A stretch of 64,000 bases of DNA from NCBI GenBank assembly GCA_033964015.1, contig CM066916.1, positions 15,788,501 through 15,852,500 of the forward strand. Direction: 5' to 3'. The DNA comes from Scolanthus callimorphus. Lineage: Eukaryota; Cnidaria; Anthozoa; Actiniaria; Edwardsiidae. Below are positions 23,901 to 34,999 of the stretch, one piece after another (positions within the stretch are counted from its first letter, which is position 1; the number at the start of each line of letters is the position of its first letter). The position numbers and the translations under genes were made by a program. The notes below the pieces were generated by a model, which ran no database searches, was not told where the DNA came from, and saw only the letters and a list, made by a program, of their open reading frames with translations.

Positions 23901-26900
23901 GGAATGATATTCACAACGTTATGTTCTAGAATATTTGCATTGAAGGGCAAAGACTGCAATGAGTAAAGATCCAAGCCTTACGTTGGGACTGAAAATGTGG
24001 ACGCACAAATTCGAGTTTTAGCTGGTGCACACTTTGCACAGTTTTCTGATATATTATATGATATGATCACGCTTCGTTTTGTGAAACTTAACTTGATATA
24101 CAACTCACATGAATATTTTTCGTTCTTGGATGAATAGCTCCACAGCCGACAGATTGCCAAATACCATATTCATTATAATAAAGAAGAATGCTCCAACTCT
24201 AAACAGATAAGATATATATTTATTAGCTGAGTAGATTCAATAAGGAATTGCCATGGTCGAAAGTAACAAAACTTGAGTAAACGCGTGAACGATAGAAATA
24301 GAAAACTGACCTGTTTTGAAGCCCGTGTACACCATTTGTTTGTTGGAAGTAAATCGCCCCGACGATAAGCGCAAAGATCACCATTGTCGTCATCTACAAC
24401 CGAGGAAGTAATATATCAAGCACGAGACAGCGTGTGAAGTAATATATCAAGCACGAGACAGCGTGTGAAGTAATATATCAAGCACGAGACAGCGTGTGAA
24501 GTAATATATCAAGCACGAGACAGCGTGTGAAGTAATATATCAAACACGAGACAGCGTGTGAAGTAATATATCAAACACGAGACAGCGTGTGAAGTAATAT
24601 ATCAAGCACGAGACAGCGTGTGAAGTAATATATCAAACACGAGACAGCGTGTGAAGTAATATATCAAAGACGAGACAGCGTGTGAAGTAATATATCAAGC
24701 ACGAGACAGCGTGTGAAGTAATATATCAAGCACGAGACAGCGTGTGAAGTAATATATCAAACACGAGACAGCGTGTGAAGTAATATATCAAACACGAGAC
24801 AGCGTGTGAAGTAATATATCAAGCACGAGACAGCGTGTGAAGTAATATATCAAGCACGAGACAGCGTGTGAAGTAATATATCAAACACGAGACAGCGTGT
24901 GAAGTAATATATCAAACACGAGACAGCGTGTGAAGTCAAACACGAGACAGCGTGTGAAGTAATATATCAAACACGAGACAGCGTGTGAAGTAATATATCA
25001 AGCACGAGACAGCGTGTGAAGTAATATATCAAGCACGAGACAGCGTGTGAAGTAATATATCAAGCACGAGACAGCGTGTGAAGTAATATATCAAGCACGA
25101 GACAGCGAGTTGCATCAGGATTTCCAAACATCGAGAAGTTGGTTGTAAAAACAAGGCAAAGATATAGCTTCTAAAATGATTCATTTGAAGTCGGGGAAAA
25201 AAGAAATAAAATCTCAAAAGTCTATTCAAATTAAAGGTGCTATGTCACGGTTGTTTCAACAAAATGTTATCAAATAAGACCAGTGATCTATATAAACAAC
25301 TCAGAAGCCAACATTATACTATTATTTAGTGCTACAAAGGAAAATAAACTGAAACATGCATTATATAGGCATACGTAAGATTTTCTAGCTTCGCTATCAA
25401 ATTTCCAAGTTTGAAACTGACCAGTCTGGTAAGAAATCAAAAATAAAATTTCGTAATCCAATTCCATCCGCTCGATAATAAACCCAAATACTCCAAATTT
25501 GTGCTCATCTAGCAGTTGAAGGGTTATTTAACAAACTTAGATTATTATTTTGCTCATTTCTTTTGAATTTGGCTACATCTAAGGGGTGGACCATTAGACA
25601 TTGGGGGAGGGGGGGTGGCAATTCCCCAAAAAAAATTCGAGCAAGGCCAATCCTTCAAAAAAATAATATTGCAGAGATCCAAGCTAGTAAAAAACATGAT
25701 ATAAATTCCTAAAAAAAATTCTTGCACAACCTGATCCCCGAAACAAAAATTCACGCGCAAAAATATTGCCACCCCCCTCTCCCCCAATTTCTAATGGTCC
25801 ACCCCTAAGCTACCTAAATTAGCCCTAGAATCGTGACACTGTCCCTTCAAGACCGCCTATCCAAATCTCCTTCACGCTTATGTTTTTGTTTGTTATTCAA
25901 TTCAATTTATTTTCCGCCACATTTTTACTTTTTTATTTTTTTATAATTTGTTTTTGATTTTTATAATTTGTTTGTGCTTGATGAATAATTAATGAGTTTG
26001 AGAACAGAAATTTAATGTGGTAAAAAATAGGGACACCCGGTTTCACCTAAATATGTTATGGAAATCAGGAAAGGGGATGGCTTAGACCAAAATAGTTCAA
26101 ATATTATTTTGTACGCCAAGAATCGGAAATTTTTTCGTAAAAAATCGGAAAATATAGCACAAAATGTGTAATCTTCAACGGCATTGATAAGCAATCACGG
26201 CTGAATTCAACGAATACTACTGAGGAGAACAACATTAAGCATACCTGCATGACTGATGTCTGTGGATTGCGAAGGATATTCTTGACCGCCCGGCCAGACA
26301 CATAGTAAAGCTGAATAATAATAATATAATTATTGCTCGTTTATTATCCACCTCTCGCAGCAGAACTGAATTATAGGTGGGTCAGCAGACAAAAGATAAC
26401 CATGATAGTAATAAATGTACAAAATATTTAATAGACAATGGTGTAAAGCTATCAGTCTCTCACAAGTTAGTCTCTAACTAAGCTCCGGCCGTGTTTAACG
26501 GTCATGAAGTTCTTTAACCTTAGCGTATAGCAAAGGGCCTGCTTCGGTTTATTTCCTCTTCTCAGACTATACTGAGAAGGTGCTTCTATCTACGAGTCTG
26601 GCGTTAATTACTTGATAAAGTGGATTTTCCCTCACAATACCTCTAACGAACCGCTCGCACAGATAATTTCTACGCGCACACAATGACGGCAGAAGAGATT
26701 TGTCCAGTACGTCTATAAAAGGTACGCCAGGAAAGATAATAGAAAGAGCGCGCTTCTGTACGGAGTCCTGTGCATTTGCCAAGTACTGCGGCAAGTTGGT
26801 ATATGCGGCGCATGCGTATTCAATAAAAAGAATATCAGCCGCTGTCAAAGAAAATTGGCTTTCACCAGGCACTTAGGTCGCTCATGCAAAGCACGACGGT

Positions 26901-29900
26901 TTTCGTTAAATTTCAAGGCAATCTGTTAGACGGGTATCACAATTAATGGACATTATTATTATTTCATTTTTGATTCATTTGACTGTTCAAGCTTGTCAAG
27001 GAACTAAAGGTGAAACAGATTGCCATTGATATTTCTAGTGACAGTGTTCAAGTTAACTACACCGATGTTAAATATTGCCGATATATGCAATAGCATATAC
27101 TTGGACGTTTTCGGTTTACGCTTCGCACCAGCAATGTTTCTTGAAAGGGTATAGTTGAAACACACGGGAAGTGACAAGGAGCAAAAGAATCCCAAAGCTC
27201 ACTTCTTACGCACGCGTTGATTAGCTAAAGACTGAAAGATTAGCTAAGAGTGAAATTTAACGTGGAATTCAATGATTGTAAGCTGAATTCGACAAAAACA
27301 CAGACTACCCGCTCAAAGCTCGAGTCATTTCACTAAAATAATATCAAATCTTTGGTATGGGATCCAAGAACAATTCATCACTCACCAGACTAGACGAAAC
27401 AACAGCTGGTTATAAAGCATGCACACTGCACAAGCCCGCTTCATAAAGATGTAATATCACGAGTGATAAAAAAAAAATGCAGACGTCCCCGAACCGTCCG
27501 AAAATTAATCGCCGATTTTATCGTCAATTTCACTACATCTTTAGAAACGTGGTATACATACTGTAGCAATCCGAACTGCGAACATCGTTGACCAATCAAA
27601 ACAATGGCAATACCTGTGTGAAGAAGGATGTGGCGTAGCCAATCTCTCTGACATCCACGTGACCTAGAGACTGCTCGTTGATGCTACAATCTTCAAGGAT
27701 GGGTTGGATGGCATTGTCGACCTGTTTGGCGTAACTGGACTCTTTATAGGCAGCCGATAAATCATGATACGCGGGCTGGTGATGGTGTTCGTCTACCAAT
27801 ACCACCGCAGAGTCTAACAAAAACAAAACACAATTAATAGTAATCTCACAATCTGTTTGGTTGATTTATCGTGGTGAATAATATTAATAATAATCCTTTA
27901 TTAAAAATACTATAAAAAGCTATTATTTACACATATTATAATATTTAAGGAATAACAATTATTATCAATATAAAATTCGTAAAAAGACTAAATTTAGTCT
28001 CGCGAAATAAATGATCAACGAATCAAAATGCTTAGACACGGCACAATACCGCCACGGCGTGGCCACGGCGTTGAACAGCAACAACAGGAACAAGAATGAC
28101 AACAGCAACAACAACGACGTCAACCTTTGCCTCTCCCCCCCCCCCCCCCCCCCACACCACACCACACACAGAAACTCTTGCTTGTAGCCTCTCTCCCTCC
28201 CCCTTCGCGGTCGTCCCATATTTCTCTGCCTCTGAACTCCCCCCCCCCCCCCCAAAAAAAACACCCATACACACGGAAACGGTTGCCTGTCGCCCCTCCT
28301 CTTTCACCCTCGCCCCATATTTCGGGCGGCCTGTGGCAAATCATCGGACATCTCGAAATTTGGGGCTTTTCTCTGACCCTGAAATGTAACCCCACGGCAG
28401 CTTGCTGCTGCGCAGGATTTTTTTGCGCGCGAGATTCCGAAAAAAAACAAACTGGAGAGCCGGCTAGCAGGCTACCTGCGCAGACTAAAAGCAATGTTCA
28501 TCAATTATTTTGAAAACATACCAGACGAGGTAGCCACAACCCTTCGGTTCGCCTCCATCTCATTAATGACGTCCATGAAATAGTCGGGAGGGTTGTTGTG
28601 AGCTTCGCATGTGTATCCTATGAACAAATAACGAATAAATTGGTATTCAAAAGCAGAAATAAAACAAGAACCTGAAATATCAAATACTCATTTTTGTTCC
28701 ATTGTAACCGCAAGGCGAACGGTAAGGTTGCCTGTTTATTGGGCATCTTTTAGTAGATGGCAGACGAAACAGGATTTCCCCATGGCAACTCTCGTTATCC
28801 GTTAGACGAATTTAAAAATGGCGGGTCATATAAAGCCAATTGCGTGCCGACACGTAAAGCGTCCTAACACTCATATTTCTGGACATTTGGGACATATTAT
28901 AGCCATTGTTAGCCGGACGCCCAAGTGAGAAGTGCTAAAAAAAAAGCACAAGGGATATTAGTCTTGTAGGTTTGATCTACTCTCTGGTTTCACGTATTTT
29001 GCTACGTGCCGAGGTCTGTGGTAAAATCGGCTTTCACAGGGAGTGTACTAGTTCAATAGATGGAACATGCTCGATGACCCATTGCCCAAAGGTAAACCCC
29101 GCCGGGGGATTTTTTAGGGACCAGGAAAAAGCAGCGCTGGATTGCCGGGCATGTATAGGTGGTCTGGGCAGAATGCAGCATACCACATGCTCGGAAACAC
29201 CACGCTACATATTTAATGTTCAACTTACCAATGCTCTCGAAATACTCCAGGGCATCGGCTGCGAGCCCTTGGTACACAAGCTCGCCCTGAGACAGCAGTA
29301 TCATGTTGTCAAACAACTTGAAGATGGAGTAACGAGGCTGATGAATTGAGAAGATTATAGTCTTGCCGCGCCTACCAAGTCTGCAGGGCAAACGGCAAGA
29401 TTTACAATTAATATCTGTGTAATTTCCTCAGGTAGCACCAAGAAAACAATAAACACTTATTATTTGTTTTCCCGAGATCTGGATATTTCCCGAGACAAAG
29501 TCGACCAAGCACAAAGGGAGGATCAAGAACATAATGTATACTATCCACAATGTTGCAAGCTACGACAGGCATATTATCTAATGTCCAATTCTTAAAATAA
29601 CCTTTACTCAACACATTAAAACCTCCTTGATTGAATGGACGATTCCAACTGTAACGCACGCGCGCGCTGCATGTCGGTAGATGTGGGACATTTGTCGAAC
29701 AAACTGCAAAAAAAGCGCGCGCAGCATTCGCCTTTGTCACACGAGCGCCATCTTGAATTTTTCAGCCGATTTATTCAGCATGGAAACGAGGCCAAGCAGG
29801 GTGCGGGTTTTGCTCATGTTGGAAAGCGAAGCCTGGTGCTGCGATTTATGGTACAAAAGTTGACCAAGCTACCAAATAAATACTCCTTATTTGTTTTAGA

Positions 29901-32592
29901 ACCAAAAAGTTGATTGTCTCATTGCCTTTCCTGCTTTCCCGGGTCATTCTGGAAACAAAATGGCGGCGCGTGACAAAGGCGAATTCTGGTAGTTGTGGGA
30001 TACGACTTTGGCATTTCTGAATAAAGACGAGCTCGCGCGCTTATAGCTGAAACCATTGTAATCACTCCTATAGGTTTTATTCAGAATTGGTGCAATCACT
30101 TGTTTGTTCAAGATGGCGTATGTGTGGCTATGCAACGAATGCGCGGAAAGCAGAAATAAGTACTTACGCACTCAAAAGCCGGATAACACTACAAGCCGTA
30201 GATGCATCCAGACCAGTTGTTGGCTCATCCAAGAACAACACAGAAGGGGCCGTAATTAGCTCCATACCAATACTAGTTCGCTTTTTCTCGCCACCTGACA
30301 CACCACGTATGAATTCGGTGCCAACCTTTTGATCCGCTACGATGTTCAGTCCGAGGTCGTCAATAATCTCGTTCACACGTGCTTCTCTGTCTTTTTTCCT
30401 GAGTGAGCGCGGGAGCCGCAGGCAAGCAGAGAAATTCAAGTTCTCACGGATTGTCAGTGTTCCCATGACAACATCATCCTACAAAAATAGTTTTGACAAT
30501 TTTGACATGCCTATCTCATGTACTATTTCATTGGTGGTCTTCAAAACATCTCTCGCACGCCTTTTCATTCACATGTGATGAGCGTTACAAGGTTATTTGA
30601 AATCCGCTATATAAAACATACCTGAACAACATAGCCAGAAACACACTTGAAGTTGACTGGCTGACGTCTTCCGTCAATCAGGACGGTACCTAACAAGTGA
30701 CGAGAGTCCTTTCTTGCTGCCAGAATATCTAACAATCTGACAAAGAATGATATCGTATGAGCTACCAATGACCTTTTTTACACTGCTCTTTGCACAAATG
30801 TTTGAGTGGTCCGGTTTTCAAAGTCGTGAGAGTAGTGGTCTAGTTTGTGAAATATTTAGTTTGTATGTAGGTGGAAAGGAAATGCAAATACTCATGTTTT
30901 TGCTAGGGCAAGGGGCTTCAAGTTCATATCAGCTTTGAAATTGTATGAAAGAGGTGTAGCTAGAGCATTCAGTAGCCGTTTATTTTTCGTCTAATGGATG
31001 CCGTTTATATTTAGTGGCATAGGCAGAATCTTGCCAATGGGGGACCCAGTGGCCACTGCTGCTTATTTCCCCATATATTTAGAAATTTTGTCACATGTTT
31101 CTTGTTTTTTAGTGCTTAAAAGAGAGGGGCTCGGGCCTTCCTAAATAATTAGTATAAAGTTAACTGTGACCTCACGTTGTTTTTCCACTTCCAGTTGGTC
31201 CAAGGATGGCATTGATTCCCGGTTTCATAATACCACTAGAACAAGACAAACATATTAATTTATAAATTTATTGTACACAAATGCAGTGACATTGAAAAAA
31301 AACCCTCCATATTCTACAGAAATAGGTCCCTTAAAGCATACGAAAGGGGTGGGAGCTTGGACCCCCCCCCTTTTGTTTAGGAAATAGTATGCCTGCATGT
31401 AGTTGTTTATACCTAAAGGGGAATGGAGTTCAGTACAAGAAATCAAACCTCCCCACCCCTTTTGTTTAGGAAATAGTATGCCTAAGAGAGGAGGAAATCA
31501 CTGCTCACAGGGTACCTGCATGTAGTTGTTTATACCTAAAGGGGAATAGACCCAATCGGCTAACGGTGTTTACATCTTGTTGCCACCCAATTCAGATCAT
31601 GTGATGATTCCTTTGGGTGGTTACAATTGTTCATCTTATACATACTGGCATGCGCTCGGTCGTGTGTAAGAAATTGGACAATGTAACCACCCAAGGGAAT
31701 CATCACATGATATGAATTGGGTGGCAACAAGATTTAAACACCGTTAGCCGATTGGGTCTATGGAGTTCAGTACAAATCAAACAATTAGAGGAGCCAGCCC
31801 CTCTTATCTGCTCACCCCAATTTCCCCTTGTCATTCATTCCCATTCTCTCCCCTTTACAATGCCTGTGAAACCCCCCAGGGGGGGACTCCCTATTTTTCG
31901 GGCAGGAGGCTCATCAGGAACTTTCGATTTTACCCTGAAAAGGTACCTAAAATGGTGTCGCATAGTTGATTTTGACCCCTAAAAGATACCAACAAGATGT
32001 ATTTTCCCTCATAATTTTCTCTCAGATTTTTTTAGTTCAACAACAAAAAAAACCTGCCAATCGAAAATATTCAAAAATCAATAAAATATTAACGGTGCGC
32101 GCAAAACACATTTTTACTTCGCTATTGTTCCCTTGGATAATGGATCTTTTCGATGAAATGGAGTTGATTTCTGCCTTGAGTGGCACTTTAAGGTATTAAG
32201 CATCATTCCCTTAATTTGGTGAGATCTCCACTCCACCCAAATCTTTAACTTTTACATATAACTTCATACAATGTAGGGTAACTCTTTATTTTGAAAAGAA
32301 TCTTTTTAATTGTTGTTGTACATCATGTAGGACAAGGTACTGTACATCTGATAGCTTGCATACCATACCTAAGATCTTTCAGTATGTCTTTGTCAGCCTT
32401 TCTGCCTTCCACTTTCGTTCGCACTGTATAATATATATTGTGGAATGTTATCACTGATCCCTTTCCTGTTTCATGGTGGTTGTTTGGTGGAATCTTGTCT
32501 GCATTCTCAGACACATGGAATGGATTGGTGGAATAGTCACAGTGAACAGAGTTGTGTCCCAAAAGGGGTGAATTTTCATGAGCTTTATTCAT
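17915..32592 (-). CDS. ABCG2-like: ABCG2-like half ABC transporter, 15 coding exons, complete
   Basis: Plasma- or organelle-membrane half transporter (ATPase domain followed by six TM helices) that dimerises to export hydrophobic compounds in known ABCG2 proteins. Coding exons (minus): 32592-32369, 31235-31176, 30736-30622, 30478-30168, 29380-29229, 28617-28522, 27813-27614, 26310-26245, 24393-24311, 24198-24109, 23859-23735, 22272-22118, 21162-21073, 19533-19475 and 18056-17915. They sum to 1968 nt, i.e. 655 codons plus TAA, and all phases and GT-AG sites agree. Seen: Walker A GPTGSGKTT (87-95), Q-loop Q133, signature VSGGE (193-197), Walker B VLFLDE (213-218) and H-loop H250 (SIHQPR). TM1 starts near 409. 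HESAGGYYRVSAYFL and VFSGLLLNL match ABCG2 helices. The last extracellular loop has two Cys and an N-glycosylation site (CGTNITC). ATG directly follows an acceptor AG, so an upstream non-coding exon is implied. An acidic dileucine (ENSPLL) lies at residues 6-11. Confidence 0.95.
18268..18418. mobile_element. Fold-back element in ABCG2-like intron 14
   Basis: Left arm attacatgaccgcttggagatacgaattttat and right arm ataaaattcgtatctccgcgcggccatgtaat are inverted over about 60 bp, with a central gatctcac/gtgagat hairpin. Non-coding. Neighbouring 18826-18900 is an AT/TATA-rich simple stretch. Confidence 0.8.
20655..20860. mobile_element. Fold-back element in ABCG2-like intron 13
   Basis: Left arm agcaataaaagtactttccg (then cgtgctctctg) pairs with the right-hand cagagagcacgcagaaagta (then tttttattgct). 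The centre carries cttgaaagacac / gtgtctttcaag. No coding content. Confidence 0.8.
21778..21995. mobile_element. Fold-back MITE, CAACCTCG family, copy 2
   Basis: The same family as 4057-4286: the ends CAACCTCGTTCCCAGGGTCT and the inverted CGAGGTTG. It is flanked by a perfect 9-bp direct repeat, cctccgaca, at 21769-21777 and 21996-22004, which reads as the target-site duplication. It lies in intron 12 of the ABCG2-like gene. Confidence 0.9.
22445..22508. repeat. 33-bp tandem duplication in intron
   Basis: The segment gttcatgtaatagcggagct plus ccatagc... occurs twice in tandem with one or two differences (agctccatagc / agccccatagc). It lies in intron 11 of the ABCG2-like gene. Confidence 0.75.
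22640..22860. repeat. Two units of the TGACGTCA-containing repeat family
   Basis: Two roughly 115-bp units share 'aacctcagasaaccaaacttg', 'tctaagtggcaagggg' and 'gtggtatga'. Between them is the perfect palindrome tgacgtcatcgatgacgtca (22736-22755), i.e. two CRE-like octamers. Read in reverse complement, they match the four-unit array at 32760-33190. Confidence 0.75.
22965..23105. mobile_element. Fold-back element, second copy of the 14690 type
   Basis: Left arm tcaatcaaaccatgtgagccaatcagatcc and right arm ggatatgattggctcacacgg are inverted, with a cttctgtcgcgacatgtc core. It resembles the element at 14690-14850. It lies in intron 11 of the ABCG2-like gene. Confidence 0.7.
24405..25107. repeat. 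31-bp minisatellite, about 22-23 copies
   Basis: The unit gaagtaatatatcaagcacg + agacagcgtgt repeats head to tail with three variants at one spot (aagcac, aaacac, aaagac). One copy near 24935 has lost the aatatat segment. It begins only about 11 bp upstream, in transcript sense, of the acceptor of the exon encoding TM1 (24393), so it occupies the usual branch-point region of that intron. Confidence 0.97.
25583..25805. mobile_element. 223-bp MITE with Harbinger-type ends (GGGGTGGACC family)
   Basis: The inverted ends GGGGTGGACCATTAGACATT and AATTTCTAATGGTCCACCCC are flanked by TAA on both sides (25580-25582 and 25806-25808). A 3-bp TAA duplication is typical of PIF/Harbinger elements (family knowledge). 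It is non-autonomous. The long relative is at 8931-9984. It lies in intron 8 of the ABCG2-like gene. Confidence 0.88.
26567..26850 (-). pseudogene. LINE reverse-transcriptase C-terminal fragment
   Basis: An open stretch reads IEYACAAYTNLPQYLANAQD, then SVQKRALSIIFPG, then LCARRNYLCERFVRGI. This is the familiar C-terminal end of non-LTR retrotransposon polymerases (IEYACPVW...IQKRALRIIFPG). Only the extreme C-terminus is present; no RT core lies upstream. It sits within intron 7 of the ABCG2-like gene, in the same orientation. Confidence 0.8.
28095..28290. repeat. C-run/(CAACA) low-complexity tract in ABCG2-like intron 6
   Basis: caacaacaac-like text is followed by two C-runs (about 28134-28152 and 28240-28252) and a ccacaccacaccacacac stretch. 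On the minus-strand transcript this is G-rich (ggtgtggtgtgg then poly-G). Apparent long frames here come from low complexity. Confidence 0.8.
31360..31790. repeat. Imperfect tandem duplication, second unit interrupted by a MITE
   Basis: Unit 1 (about 31360-31447) and unit 2 (from about 31448) share ccccttttgtttaggaaata, gtatgcc, tgcatgtagttgtttatacc, taaaggggaat and ggagttcagtacaa. In unit 2 the last two blocks are separated by the fold-back element at 31551-31758. It lies in intron 1 of the ABCG2-like coding region. Confidence 0.85.
31551..31758. mobile_element. TA-flanked fold-back MITE (GACCCAATCGGC ends)
   Basis: The ends gacccaatcggctaacggtg and the inverted ccgttagccgattgggtc form arms of about 75 bp that include gttgccacccaatt and tgatgattcc. 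It is bordered by TA on each side, and the uninterrupted paralogous copy at about 31424-31430 reads aaaggggaatggag across the site. A TA target suggests a Tc1/mariner-type element. Confidence 0.82.
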
Positions 32593-32755
32593 CTGAAAAT
32601 AGATTTGGGATAAACACAATTAGTATATAACAAATCAGTGAATAGTCATTTTCCCGTGCTCTGATTGGTTCCTGAAATAGTAGATAGCACTAATATAGAG
32701 ATTTAGGAACTGCCTAAAAGCGGAGCTCAGTTCTCAATACATTATGTACTGTTGA

Positions 32756-33195
32756 GGTATCGACTTTTCTAGTTTTGATGAGGTCATCGATGATGTCATG
32801 CCACATGACTTCAGGGATACACTCCCTTGCCTCCAAGATAACTTTACCCAAGTTTGTCACCTAGCGATGTTGCCTTCTTGATATATTGACTTTCCAAGTT
32901 TTGATGATGTCATCGATGATGTCATGCCATGTGACAGTGCACCCCCTTGCCTCGAAGATAACTTTATCAAAGTTTGGTCACCTAGCGATGTTGCCTTCTT
33001 GAGATATTGACTTTTCTAGTTTTGATGACGTCATCGATGAGGTCATGCTACGTGACTTTGGTGGTGCACCCCTTTGCCTCCAAGATAACTTTGCCCAAGT
33101 TTGGTCACCTAGCAATGTTGCCTTCTTGAGATATTGACTTTTCCAGTTTTGATGACATCATCAATGACGTCATGCCACACAACCTTTCTTGGGCC
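32756..33195. repeat. 122-bp tandem repeat, about 3.6 units, CRE-like core
   Basis: Units begin near 32764, 32884, 33004 and 33127. Each contains gatattgacttttc, agttttgatgatgtcatcga, tgatgtcatgccatgtgac, ccttgcctccaagataactt, aagtttggtcacctagc and gatgttgccttcttg. The third and fourth units contain exact tgacgtca. The opposite-strand relatives are at 22640-22860. It lies upstream of the ABCG2-like coding start. Confidence 0.88.
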
Positions 33196-33739
33196 TAGCC
33201 CTGAAGCTCCGCTAAAACTAGAACATTTTTTGATGAAAAATCCTTTTTTCAAACGTGTGCACGCACATGCTAGCCTATTTTCTCTGAAATTAGGATGCCT
33301 GTGTGCCGGGCAGACACATACACACGGAATTACACTATAGGTTTTATTCAGTAATGAAAAAGAAAAAAACATATCTCCAGAACGAAAGCTCCAATAATGA
33401 CCAAACATGACAAAAGTTGTCAAAAGTTGATAGCTGTCTATTGTGAAAGTCACATGACATGACTTCATTGTTTACATCATAAAAAATGACAAAAACTTCT
33501 CAAACCACTCAAAAGCGACTTGATGGTTATACCTCTGAATTCTGATACCACTTTTCCTTATGTATGATGGTCTGCTCAGGAGCTCCGCTAATAGATAACA
33601 ATAGATAACACTATTTAATGGCAGCTCATTTCATGAGCAATACCAAGTTTAACATCTTTTAATCTACTGTATTTTATTCTACTGGTTTGGTGCTAAAACA
33701 ACTATCCCACTAAGAGTAATAGGAGAGTAATACCAGCCG

Positions 33740-33960
33740 CAGTATTAGTTAAGCCCAAGCGATGTACCAGGCATATGCACACCTCTTATTTCATTCCCTT
33801 ATATGCTCGTACGAACATATATAAATTTAGTTTCATCCCTCCTACAATAATCGACTGGAATTCACTCTCCCAATTGTCTGTAAATATTGCTCTAACTTCT
33901 GGTGTACGTAGACGACAAGTTCCGCCAGCACTTTTTTTCGATGTAAATAACCGCTGACCC
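33740..33960 (+). pseudogene. LINE reverse-transcriptase C-terminal fragment
   Basis: The frame 33775-33957 reads FIPLYARTNIYKFSFIPPTI then IDWNSL, the hallmark end of non-LTR polymerases (FvPraRTsxYkfSFiPRTIxdWNxLP). A stop follows 25 residues later. No RT core lies upstream, so it is a 5'-truncated relic. Confidence 0.75.
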
Positions 33961-34315
33961 CCGAGGTGCATATTATATTGTATAAGGTAGCACCAACATA
34001 TTAAAGTGAAGTGAAGGGTTTGAACCTAGTGGTGAAATGACCAAAAGAAAACACTCTGTAGCCCCTGCATAGTAAATTTTCAAATTCTGCTGCTACCAAC
34101 GGAAGTAAAAATTTACCAACAGTCAAAGCTTCTTAGTTTGAAAACATTGCCGATGTTGTACATGTATCATGGAGGCTACAGAGTGTTTGATTTTGTTGGC
34201 TCTAGGGTAGGGTTGGGAGATCAATTTCCAATGGTCATGCATATTGAGATTTCTTTGGTTGGTTGTTTTGCACTGATCATTGGCAATTGGCTTGTGCTTC
34301 ACTAAAAATGTGTTT

Positions 34316-34394
34316 TGAATCTTTTAATCCACCATATTTTATTCTATTGATTTGGTATATACTAAAATAACTATCCTTCTCAGGGTCAGTGCCA

Positions 34395-34426
<32 letters not shown>

Positions 34427-34480
34427 AGTATACATCCACCGCTTCGCGTCTTGGTATACAGCTGTTTCAGAAAACGTTGT
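34316..34480. repeat. Dispersed repeat related to 4670-4800 and 33650-33710
   Basis: Shared words are aatctwttaatccaccatatttt, tttggtatatactaaaataactatcc, cagggtcagtg and gtggatatataccttgacgc. The same blocks appear inverted at 4670-4800 (cactgaccctgagggggata, then gttgttttagtattatacca) and in part at 33650-33710. I see no coding content and could not define element ends. Confidence 0.6.
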
Positions 34481-34883
34481 TGGTAAAGCCCTCAAGCGAA
34501 CACCCCCAGACCGCTAGGGAATATGGGTAAACACCTAATGAAGCAATACAAATATTTGTTGTATCATAAAGCACACGTTTAGAACCTTATTCTCGATTCT
34601 TTTTCTTATTCTCTTGCAGTTTTACACCATTATCACTGTAGTGTGGATGCGTTTGCTCTGACAACATTTATTGGAGTACTGTAGCTGTATATCCACCATT
34701 ATTATTCAGCACATCGATGCACTGCCCAAATATGGTCATTGGAACGCCAATAGCTGTCTTGTACATGACAGCTATCCTGCGATATCCGTCTCTGAGGGAA
34801 ATATGATGTTTTGAGCTCGCAAATAATACACAAAAGTCATGTTTTTCGTTTTTTTTTGTGCTATCGATGTGCTGAATAATAAA

Positions 34884-34999
34884 ACCATTATCCTGCTCGA
34901 TTTTGCAGAATATCGTCTGATTTTAGCCAACTCGGGACTTCGTCCCTCGTCGGCTAAGTATCAGACGATATTCTGCGCAATCTCGCAGGATAATGGTTA
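34884..34999. mobile_element. Strong hairpin/fold-back element
   Basis: Left arm aaccattatcctgctcgatt + ttgcagaatatcgtctgat pairs with the right-hand atcagacgatattctgcgca + atctcgcaggataatggtt. The loop is actcgggacttcgtccctcg. A looser outer pair, attattcagcacatcgatgc (34701) and gtgctatcgatgtgctgaat (34859), suggests nesting in another element. Confidence 0.8.

Noticed and set aside
24405..25107. CRISPR-like array
   Set aside because: The repeats are contiguous 31-bp units without unique spacers; a eukaryotic minisatellite.
28096..28513. Several 90-128-codon frames on both strands around 28.1-28.5 kb
   Set aside because: They are read from C-runs and CA repeats in an ABCG2-like intron; low-complexity proline or glycine output, no homology visible.
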